Below are positions 1 through 8,200 of a stretch of DNA of 10,113 nt, one piece after another. Origin of the DNA: Gp6-AA40 sp050742535 (lineage in GTDB: Bacteria; Acidobacteriota; Vicinamibacteria; Vicinamibacterales; UBA2999); the NCBI GenBank assembly GCA_050742535.1, contig JBOGIQ010000214.1:1-10113 (forward strand). The letters run 5' to 3'. A program made the position numbers and the translations under genes. The notes below the pieces were generated by a model. The model did no database searches and was not told the DNA's origin. It saw nothing but the letters and a program-made list of their open reading frames with translations. Every line of letters starts with the position of its first letter. Position 1 is the first letter of the stretch.

Positions 1-258
1 GCGCAGGAGCGCGCGCAGCGTGCCGAAGACGAGAGCACGGACGAAGCGCAGGAGCGCGCGCAGCGCGCGGAAGACGAAAGCACGGACGAAGCGCAGGAGC
101 GCGCCCAGCGCGAAGAAGACGAAGGCAGCGACGTTCAGGAGACTGTCCAACGCGCGGAAGAACAAGGAGACGAGGGCGTTCAAGAGCTGGCGCAACGCCA
201 GGAGGATCAGGGCGGCGAAGACGTCCAGGAGATCGCGCAGAGGCAGGAGAGCGGCGAA
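1..258 (+). repeat. Coding tandem repeat, about 45 bp unit (15 residues), six degenerate copies
   Basis: Units begin near 1, 46, 91, 133, 178 and 223. Units 1 and 2 differ at only three bases, all synonymous, and translate identically as AQERAQRAEDESTDE. Unit 3 is one codon shorter, and later units drift to VQETVQRAEEQGDEG, VQELAQRQEDQGGED and VQEIAQRQ. The array probably extends left of the window. It keeps the toxin reading frame. Gln-Arg-x-Glu repeats rich in Glu upstream of the peptidase-like domain are a pattern I recall from other DUF4157 proteins. The near-identity of the first copies points to recent slippage or unequal recombination. The role is unknown. Confidence 0.85.
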
Positions 259-3200
259 GGGGCGGAGGCCGACGAAGCGGAAGAGAACCAGCCCGACGAA
301 AGCGCCACCGACGAGGACAGCCAGGCCAAGGGCTGCGCTCAGGCCGAGGGCGAGTCCGCCGAGGCTGAAGGGGAAGAAAGCGAGACTGCTGGCGAAACCG
401 AAGAGGGCGGGGAGCGCGAGGCGGAAGAGCCCGCCGAAGAAGGCGAGGGTGGCGAGCGCGGGGAGCGTGACGATGTCGGCTGCGGTGGGGAGGGTGGCGA
501 AGGCGGCGCTGAAGAGTCCGCCGCAGCCTCCGGTGACGGTGGCGCGTCCTGCGGATCCGGTGCCCACGAGAGCGCGGAGGGCGCCGGGGAAAGCGTAGCC
601 GCCGGACCCGAGAGTGGTGCGGCGTCACCGCAGGGCGCGGCGCCTCCTGTCGCGACCGGCACCGTCCCCGGTTGCGCCACCGAGGTTGAAGCGGATCGCG
701 AGGAGAGCCGCGAAAGCGAAGGCGGAGAAGCGGCGCCGGCCGAAACGGGCGGCGCACCGGCCTCGGCCTCGGGCGAATGCGCGACCGCGCAGCGGCAGGA
801 GGAAGGGAACCGCGACAGCGACGTGCCGCCGGTACAGGAGCAGGAGGAGGAACGCGGCAAGCCCCGTGCGCGCCGGCGCGGGCTCGATACCGACACGGCA
901 TCACGTCTCATTCATGAGCGCGGTGTTGGCGAGCCGCTGGCGCCGACCGTCCGCAAGCGTATCGAGGGATCGCTCGGCGTCGACGTCGGAGGCGTCCGCG
1001 TGCACGCCGACGGCAACGCCCAGTCCGCCGCGCGCGCGCTGCACGCCAAGGCGTTCACGCATCGCAACCACATCTTCCTCGCCGCCGGGCAGAGCCCGCA
1101 CGACGTGAACCTGTTGGCGCACGAGAGCACGCACGTGCTGCAGCAGGATGCGATCGCCCGCCGCAAGGCTGAGCCCGGCGAGGCCGGGGGCCGCGCAAGC
1201 AGTGTCGGTGCCGCCGCAACCGCCGGACCCATGCCCGCGACCACTGCGCCGGTACCGTCCGCTGTTGCACCAGCCCCTCTTGACCGTGCGCAGGCGCAGC
1301 CAGGTCCGCAGGAGTCGGCGACGTCCGCTCCAATGCCCGGCTCCAGCGAACCCGTCGCGCCTCCTCCTGGTGCGGCGGCCGGTCCGGCCCCTCCGCCCAG
1401 CGCGGCGCCGTCGTCGCGTCCGACGCCGCAAGCAGCCGCGGCAGTCGCGGCGGGCGCGAAAGCGGGACAGCCCGTGCCGAAGGGTGTTGCGCGACCTGCA
1501 TCGGCGCGCCGGGCACCGGCGGGATCGATGCGCGCGCCCATGGCGGGTGAGAGCGCCCCGTCAGGGCCAGCGCCGATCCAGTTTGCAACTGGCGGCGAAT
1601 CGTTCAGCGGAGCGCCTTCCGCGAGCCTGGCGGCGCTGGCGGCGATGTCGCCGGTCCGCGCGCCGTTTGCCTATCACGCCTTCAGCACGGGCGTGCAGGG
1701 CGCGCTCGATCAGCGGCGCCACACCGAGGAGCGCGATCGGCCGCGCGCGTGGGTGCGCCCGCGGTCGCCGCACCTGCCAACGGGGGCGCCCGGTGCGGCC
1801 GCTACGCGAGGCGGTCGCGGAGCCGCGCAGGCGGAAGTCCCCGCACTCGACGCGAAAGGGCCTCCGGCGACGGTTCCCGTCGCCCCCGCGACCACGGGCG
1901 GCGCACCGGTGGTCGAGACCGATGCGTACGACCGCGGCATCGACGAGATCAGGGAGGACGAGCCGACTGCGGAAGAACGCGTCCGCGAAATGCTCGACAA
2001 CTTCTTCGCGCAGGTGCCGACCTCGGACAACCACGTCAACACCGATCCGGGTCCCGCGCCCCCGGTGACTCTGCCGGGGCGGTCCAATCCGGCGCAAGTT
2101 GACGACATTCAGGCAGATGCGAGTGCCGACGTCGCGCATGGTCTCGAGGAAGCTGACGAAGAGCGCGACGACGACTTTGGCGAGTACGACATCGAGCCGG
2201 ACGCGGAAGACGAGGAGAAGGAGATTCCCGTTCCCGCGTCGATACACCACATGGGATCGGGCTGCGATCCCGAAAGTGGCGCCGAGCAGCTGAACTTCGA
2301 TCCGAAGCACGAAGCGGAGCTCGCGGCGCGGGTCCGAGGCGAGATCGGTTCGCGCTACGACGCCGAGCAGGCGCGCCTGGCGGCCGCCGAGGACGAGCGC
2401 GACGACACGATTGCGGCGGAACGCGGACGGTTCCCTGACCTCGTTGGTGGTGCACACGACGAGGCGTACGGCCGGCAGGACTCCGCGGCACGTGCGGCTC
2501 GTACGGACGTGGCCACGCTGCGCGACGGCTGGGGCACGGAGAACCGCGCCGTCCATGCCGGATTCGACGGCGAGTCGCTTCACACGGCAGGGGAATCGCG
2601 CGGCGAGATCACCACGCACGTCGCCGGCCAGCAGAACGCCATCACCGGCAAGTTCGATTCGGCACGGACCGAGGCGACGGAAAAGAAGCGGAAGCTCGAC
2701 GAGGACGCTCAACGCGAGCAGGAGCGCGCGCGACGCGAGGCCAACTCCGGCGGACGCGTGCGGCGTGCGCTACGGTGGCTGAAGAACAAGGCGCGGGACG
2801 CGATTCGCGCCGTCGCCCGGAAATTCAAGCAGTGGTTCAACGAGCTGCGCGCCTGGGTGAAGGAGAAGTTCCAGGAGCTGAAGCGTTGGGCGCAGGAGCA
2901 GATCGACAAGGTGCGCGACTGGGTCATCGGCAAGCTCGAGGATCTGCGCACCAAGCTCAAGTCGATGGCGGATCGCTACCTGGGACGCTTCCCCGGCATC
3001 CGCGATCGCTTCAAGGCCGCCGTCGATACGACGATCGACGCCGCGCAGGCGGGCGTCAACGCCGCCGCCGACGACTTGAAGAAGAAAGTCGGCGCCTACA
3101 TCGACGGGCTGGCGGCAGCGGTCGACAAGACGCTGGGCGTGGCCGAGACGGTCATCGTCGGCGGGCTCGAGATCGCCTGCGACCTCGTGGTTCTCGGCTT

Positions 3201-5229
3201 CAACGTGACGATCGTTCTCGTCGATGGCGATCTCGACGCGGTCATCGAGCTGATCCGCGAGCTGCCGGATCAGCCACCGCTCGGCGGCGCGTTGATGAGC
3301 ATGGTGAAGGCGGGGCTGCTTGGATTCCTCGAGCGCCTGCGCGACAAGCCGGCCGACGAGAAGAAACGTTATGCCGAGAAGACCCGCTGGCTGTGCGTGT
3401 CGCCGATGTACTACGCCGGCGCGCTGTGGGGCGTGCTCAAGGGCATCGTCTGGGACGGCCTGGTGGGCACCATCCGCATCATCTACGACGTCATCACCGA
3501 GCTGCCGAAGGCGATCAGCGAGCTGTTCGATTTCTTCCGGCGGCTGGTGACCGACACGGAGGCGATCGGCGAGATCGTCGCAGCGGTGGACAAGACGCGC
3601 GAGGAAGTGCAGGCATTTCTCGCGCGGCCGGACGCCGCCGATCAGGTGATTGCGTTCCTGAAGCGCTCGCCTCAGGCGCTCCTGGCGATGATCGACGAGG
3701 CCGTGCGCCAGGGGCGTGAATGGGCGTACCGCGCCGGCGCCGGGCAGGCGGACAAGCTGTTCGCCTGGATCCTGAACAGCACCCATTTCGAGATCGGCGA
3801 GTCGGTCGGGCGCTTCATCGGCCGGATCGTCTTCGAGGCGTTGCTGCTCGTGTTCACGGCAGGCGCGGGAACGGCAATCAAGGCCGGCGGCAAGGTGGTG
3901 CAGTTGATCGTCAAAGGGCTGCGCATGCTGACGAGCGGCCTCCGCAAGGGCGGCGGTCTCATCATGAAGGCGCTGTCGGCGCTGCGCACCGTGGCGATGG
4001 CCGGCCTGCGGATGGCGCAGAAGCTCGGCGGGGCGTTGAAGCGGATCTTCGCCACGGTCGGCGAGATCGTCGAGAAGGTCTTCGCCTGGTTCAAGAGGCA
4101 GTTCGGCCGGCTCCGTCCCCGCAAGAAGGGCGGCACGCGCCGCCGCCGCAACCCGCGGGTGGAAGCTCAGTGGGCGGCGTTCAGGCGCGCGGTCGCCGCT
4201 CTTGCGTTACGTCACCGCATCAGCGGAATCGCGAAGACGCAGCTCAAACGCGAGTTCGGGACGCTGGTCCAGCGGTTCCGCGCCGCTGTCAAACGTCCGA
4301 CCCGTATCGGCTCAAAGCACGGCTTCTGGATTCTGTGGGCGCGAAAGAAGGGTGCCGTGCTCCCGCGGCGGGTCGGCCGGGTGGTGCAGGATCGCGATAC
4401 GCGGTGGCGCAAGGGCGTGCAGGCCGTGCGCCTGCGCATGCGGCGCGTCCGCTCCGACGAACGCACGCTGCCCAGGCTCAACGAGATCCTGCTGAAGCTT
4501 CGGCACGATTGGCGCTTCTCGCAGCTCGAGGCACAGGAAGACAGCCAGGAACTCGACTTCGACATCATGGCGGCGATGAGCCCGAAGAGAAAGATCGCCG
4601 AAGTGCCCGACAACTTCGCGAGCGAAAAAAAGCCGCTGCCGCTCAAGTATCCGAAGCGCGTCAGCAGCGGATACCCGACGCTGTACTTCGGGCCGAAGGT
4701 CTCCCGCGGAGTGGTGATCCCCCAGACGGTGCTGAAGTCGGCGCGATCGAGCACCAAGAAGAAACAGAATCTCGCGCGCAAATTGACCAAGCGACAGCGG
4801 AAGAAGTGGAAGGCCGCCAGTCAGGTGATCGGGACTTATCAACCACACGGCGCGCAGGATCTGCCGCTCGGCGGCAAGCTGATCGGCATCGATCCGCTGT
4901 GGCAGATTCGGCGCGGCAAGAAGCTGAAGCTCAGGCCGGGAGACGGAACACCCGGCGGCGGCAAAATCAATGCGCCGCTGAAAACGTACGGGTTCAGCCC
5001 GATGCGCGAAAAAATGGACGGCGATCACGTCGTCGAGATTCAGCTGGGTGGCAAGGACAAGCTCCCGAACCTCTGGCCGCTTGACTCCGACGAGAACCAG
5101 CTCGCTGGCTCCACGCTCGCCTCGATGACGTTCAGCAAGCCGAGGGGCGGCACGATCAAGATGTCGCGGCTGAAGCAGCTGGCGCGCCGCGGCCGCGCGA
5201 TCTGGTTCAAGATCACGAGCACGAAGTGA
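1..5229 (+). CDS. Partial DUF4157 (HExxH) polymorphic toxin with C-terminal HNH-like nuclease; putative eCIS-type effector, 5' end missing
   Basis: The frame is open from base 1 to the TGA at 5227-5229, with at least 1742 residues and the N terminus off the window. The in-frame GTG at 823 is internal, since coding-quality sequence continues upstream and no in-frame ATG is seen there. Residues counted from base 1: 1-86 degenerate 15-residue AQERAQRAEDESTDE-type repeats; 87-300 acidic, Glu/Gly/Ala-rich; about 302-383 DUF4157, with VRVH and the metal-binding motif HESTH (H374, E375, H378) followed by VLQQ; 384-640 Pro/Ala-rich linker; 641-745 acidic, containing the VNTDPGPAP motif (679-687) that I recall from related toxins; about 757-920 charged coiled-coil-like helices; 921-1030 amphipathic Trp/Lys-rich helices; hydrophobic stretches near 1047-1076 and 1264-1297; basic 1372-1386 and 1585-1604; about 1640-1704 HNH-like nuclease (D1675, H1676, E1679, N1690, N1699, with NLWPL). 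From family knowledge, DUF4157 proteins are putative metallopeptidases often loaded by eCIS. Delivery, self-cleavage and DNase activity are inferred. No signal peptide can be judged. Confidence 0.88.
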   Translation, partial: AQERAQRAEDESTDEAQERAQRAEDESTDEAQERAQREEDEGSDVQETVQRAEEQGDEGVQELAQRQEDQGGEDVQEIAQRQESGEGAEADEAEENQPDESATDEDSQAKGCAQAEGESAEAEGEESETAGETEEGGEREAEEPAEEGEGGERGERDDVGCGGEGGEGGAEESAAASGDGGASCGSGAHESAEGAGESVAAGPESGAASPQGAAPPVATGTVPGCATEVEADREESRESEGGEAAPAETGGAPASASGECATAQRQEEGNRDSDVPPVQEQEEERGKPRARRRGLDTDTASRLIHERGVGEPLAPTVRKRIEGSLGVDVGGVRVHADGNAQSAARALHAKAFTHRNHIFLAAGQSPHDVNLLAHESTHVLQQDAIARRKAEPGEAGGRASSVGAAATAGPMPATTAPVPSAVAPAPLDRAQAQPGPQESATSAPMPGSSEPVAPPPGAAAGPAPPPSAAPSSRPTPQAAAAVAAGAKAGQPVPKGVARPASARRAPAGSMRAPMAGESAPSGPAPIQFATGGESFSGAPSASLAALAAMSPVRAPFAYHAFSTGVQGALDQRRHTEERDRPRAWVRPRSPHLPTGAPGAAATRGGRGAAQAEVPALDAKGPPATVPVAPATTGGAPVVETDAYDRGIDEIREDEPTAEERVREMLDNFFAQVPTSDNHVNTDPGPAPPVTLPGRSNPAQVDDIQADASADVAHGLEEADEERDDDFGEYDIEPDAEDEEKEIPVPASIHHMGSGCDPESGAEQLNFDPKHEAELAARVRGEIGSRYDAEQARLAAAEDERDDTIAAERGRFPDLVGGAHDEAYGRQDSAARAARTDVATLRDGWGTENRAVHAGFDGESLHTAGESRGEITTHVAGQQNAITGKFDSARTEATEKKRKLDEDAQREQERARREANSGGRVRRALRWLKNKARDAIRAVARKFKQWFNELRAWVKEKFQELKRWAQEQIDKVRDWVIGKLEDLRTKLKSMADRYLGRFPGIRDRFKAAVDTTIDAAQAGVNAAADDLKKKVGAYIDGLAAAVDKTLGVAETVIVGGLEIACDLVVLGFNVTIVLVDGDLDAVIELIRELPDQPPLGGALMSMVKAGLLGFLERLRDKPADEKKRYAEKTRWLCVSPMYYAGALWGVLKGIVWDGLVGTIRIIYDVITELPKAISELFDFFRRLVTDTEAIGEIVAAVDKTREEVQAFLARPDAADQVIAFLKRSPQALLAMIDEAVRQGREWAYRAGAGQADKLFAWILNSTHFEIGESVGRFIGRIVFEALLLVFTAGAGTAIKAGGKVVQLIVKGLRMLTSGLRKGGGLIMKALSALRTVAMAGLRMAQKLGGALKRIFATVGEIVEKVFAWFKRQFGRLRPRKKGGTRRRRNPRVEAQWAAFRRAVAALALRHRISGIAKTQLKREFGTLVQRFRAAVKRPTRIGSKHGFWILWARKKGAVLPRRVGRVVQDRDTRWRKGVQAVRLRMRRVRSDERTLPRLNEILLKLRHDWRFSQLEAQEDSQELDFDIMAAMSPKRKIAEVPDNFASEKKPLPLKYPKRVSSGYPTLYFGPKVSRGVVIPQTVLKSARSSTKKKQNLARKLTKRQRKKWKAASQVIGTYQPHGAQDLPLGGKLIGIDPLWQIRRGKKLKLRPGDGTPGGGKINAPLKTYGFSPMREKMDGDHVVEIQLGGKDKLPNLWPLDSDENQLAGSTLASMTFSKPRGGTIKMSRLKQLARRGRAIWFKITSTK

Positions 5230-5239
5230 AGACGGCATG
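5222..5239 (+). promoter_or_regulatory. Toxin stop / glycosyltransferase start junction, weak ribosome binding site
   Basis: The toxin TGA ends at 5229 and the next ATG is at 5237, leaving a 7-base spacer (agacggc). Only a purine-rich GAAG-like stretch overlaps the toxin stop, with no strong Shine-Dalgarno sequence. This suggests that translation of the second gene depends on termination of the first (translational coupling) and leaves no room for a separate promoter in the gap. A promoter inside the 3' end of the toxin gene cannot be excluded. Confidence 0.45.
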
Positions 5240-8200
5240 ATCACCGCGCTTGCCGATCCTGCCGTCAACGCCGCGCGCGCGCTGCCACGCGACTTCCGCG
5301 AGTGGCGCGATCGGCATCGCGGCGAGACGATTGTCGTCTGCGGGTGCGGCCGCTCGCTGCGCGAGCTGCCGGAGCCTGCCCGCTGGACGACGATCGGCGT
5401 CAACGACGTCGGCCGGCTGTTCGATCCGACCTACCTCGTCGTCCTCAATCCGCCACACCAATTCACCGGGGATCGCTTCCGCTACGTCGTCGAGAGCCGC
5501 GCGCAGGCGTTGTTCACGCAGCTGGATCTGCGCCCTGCGGGCGTCGCGCATCCCAACGTCGTGCGCTTCCGGCTCGGGCGGCGCAGCGGCACCGATCTCT
5601 CGGCTTCGGAGGGGCTGCCCTACACGCGGAACTCGCCGTATGTGGCCGTCTGCCTCGCGGCCTTCATGGGCGCCAGGCGCATCGGACTGATCGGCGTCGA
5701 CTTCACCGATCACCACTTTTTCGGCGCCACCGGCACGCACGCCTTGACGCGCGAGCTGGCGGCGATCGATCGCGAGTACGGCGCGCTTGCGGCTGCGCTC
5801 GCGCGCGAGGGCATCGAACTGGTGAACCTGTCGAGCGCGAGCCGGCTGACGTCGCTGCGGAAGGTTGCGCCGGCGTCGTTCTCTTCAGATGCCATCTCGC
5901 TTCCCGACGCACCTGCGCCGGATCAGCGGCCGCTCTCGATCGTGTCGTACGCGACGACGCCCGTCGCAGGGGTTCCGCCGATCCTCGCCCGATGTATCAG
6001 CGCGCGCACGCCGCATCAGGCGCGTTGCGTGTGGGCAACCGAGAGTTACGGCAACGGCGTAGCGTTCACCGGAGATCTCGAATGGAGCCGCGCACCGCGT
6101 GAGGCCGAGACGGCGCTTGCCGGCGCTGACGTGGTGATCGTGCACAACGGCAAGGTCGACGAGCGTCATGCGCGGATCCTGGCGACGAAACCCGTTGTCA
6201 CGATGGCGCACAACTACCTCTGGAACGTGGATACCCGGTTCGTCAAGGCCGGCTTCCCGGGCGTCGTCGTCGGCCAATACCAGGCCACGCTGCAGGAGTT
6301 CGCTGGCTGGTCGGCTGTGCCTAACCCGCTTCCGTTGTGGGAAGACGCGTTCACGCCAGGCCCGAAAGCGCCCGAGGTGACCATCTGCTACACCCCGTCC
6401 GGCCGGCACGAACGCTACCCGGAAGGCCACCGGCTCTACTGGCACGGCAAGGGGTACGAGACGACGATGCGCGTGCTCGATCGGATGGCGGCGCGATACG
6501 GCGTGCGTCTGGACGTGATCAGGCAGGGACAGATCTCGCACACCGATGTGCTCGCGATGAAACGCCGCGCGCACATCGTCATCGACGAGTGCGTGACGGG
6601 GAGCTATCACCGCAACACGCTGGAGGGACTGGCCGCCGGCTGCGTCGTGGTGAACGGCCTCGGGCTGCTGCCTGGCGTCGACGATGTCTTCAGGCGCTGT
6701 GCGCTCGATGCCGATCGGCTGCCGTGTGTCGGCACCCGGCTCGAGAATCTGGAGGCGACGCTCGCGCAGTTGATCGAGCGCGGCGCGGCGGCGCTCGAGG
6801 CGGACGGCCGCGCCAATCGGGAATGGATGGAGCACCAGTGGGATTTCACCGCGCAGTGGCAGCGGTTCTGGTGGCCGGCTGTGGTCGAGGCGCTGGCTCG
6901 CGCGCAGCCGCAAACTCAACCCAAAGAGACACCCCCGGCGCGCCGGGCACTGCGGAAGGAACCGATCATGCGAGCGGCACGGCAACGTCACCGCGTTCTG
7001 AATCCACGGCACACCACGAGTGTCGTCGTGCCACACGGGGGGGCGGAACGCCTGCGCCACCTTGCCACCACGCTCGCCACGTTGCGCCAGCGCGACGCGG
7101 TGAACGAGGTCATCGTGTCGGAAATGGGCGATGCCCCGATGGCGAGGGATCTGGCTCGCCGATGGGCGGACAAGTACGTGTTCACCAGGAGCAGCGACGC
7201 GTTCGATCGCGCCAGGATGCTCAACGTCGGCAGCGGCGTCGCCGAGTGCGATCTCGTGCTCTGGCACGACAACGATCTGCTGATGCCCGGCGACTTCATC
7301 GGCCGCGCGGCGCGCGAGCTGCACGACCGGCGCCTCGATTACCTGATCCCGTACACGAGCGTGCGATATCTGTCCGAGGCCGCGTCGCTGGAGGTGATGC
7401 ATGGGACGCGCCCGCCGTGGGAGTGCCAGCACGTCTCCGAGCTCTTCTCGAGCCGTCGGGTGCCGGCGTGCTCGGGCGGCGCGGGCCTCGTTCGTCGAGA
7501 TTTCCTGTTGCGGTTTGGCGGATTCGTCGAGGGATTCCGCGGCTGGGGCGGCGAAGACAACGCGTGGAACCGAAAAGTGGCACTGCTCGGACGGACCGCG
7601 GCGACGGCCCGGCTCGACCAGCACGCCTATCATCTGTTCCATCCCTCGTCTGCCGGTTATCCCAATCACGCCGCCCACGCCAGCAACCCGCACTACGCCC
7701 ACAACGTGTGGCTGCTGCGGCGGGTGTCGTCGATTCGCGACGCGCGCGAGTTTCTTCGTCAATTCCCTCCCCCCGTGCATCGCCCACGGCCGTGGGACGA
7801 GCAGCGGCGCATCGTGCTGCTGGCAGGCACGGGACGCGATCACGAACGTGCCGCGGCGATTGCGCAGGCGCTGCGCGGCACCTACGGGGCCAGCGTCGAT
7901 GAGGCGCCCCTCATCGCCGGCAATGGCTGGCACGACCGGGCCGCGTCGGCCGACGCGCTCGTCGTCATCGGCGACGCCGCCAGCGACGACCGCTCTCGCG
8001 ATCTCGAGAGCCAGGTCGGCCGTCCGCTGCCCGTGCTACGGCTGCCCTCGGTGCCGGAGAATCCGGTGGCCGCCGCGACGGCGCTCGTGGGCCCGCTGTC
8101 GCTGTTGCTGGGCGCCGGTGCGCTTGCCGCGCCCGCGCCGCTCAGCCTGACAGGGGCCGGAGATGAGGGGCTGGCAGCTCATGTCGAGCGTCCGGCGGAT

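Noticed and set aside
1..258. CRISPR array suggested by the regular about 45 bp periodicity
   Set aside because: Units are contiguous with no unique spacers, differ mainly at third codon positions and preserve the reading frame, so this is a protein-coding tandem repeat.
823..825. GTG at 823 as the start of the toxin gene
   Set aside because: The frame is open and repeat-structured from base 1, with acidic coding-quality sequence upstream. The AGGAGG at 797-802 is about 20 bases away and is explained by Gln/Glu codon runs, so the GTG is internal.
20..1108. Arg/Lys/Ala-rich open frames at 20-598 and 614-1108 (+)
   Set aside because: They overlap the repeat-bearing acidic toxin frame, consist of biased low-complexity translation of high-GC DNA in another frame, and resemble no family.
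5885..7933. Long minus-strand open frame opposite the glycosyltransferase gene (682 codons)
   Set aside because: It is antisense to a gene with clear domain motifs. The length follows from the scarcity of stop codons opposite GC-rich coding sequence, and the translation shows no recognisable motif.
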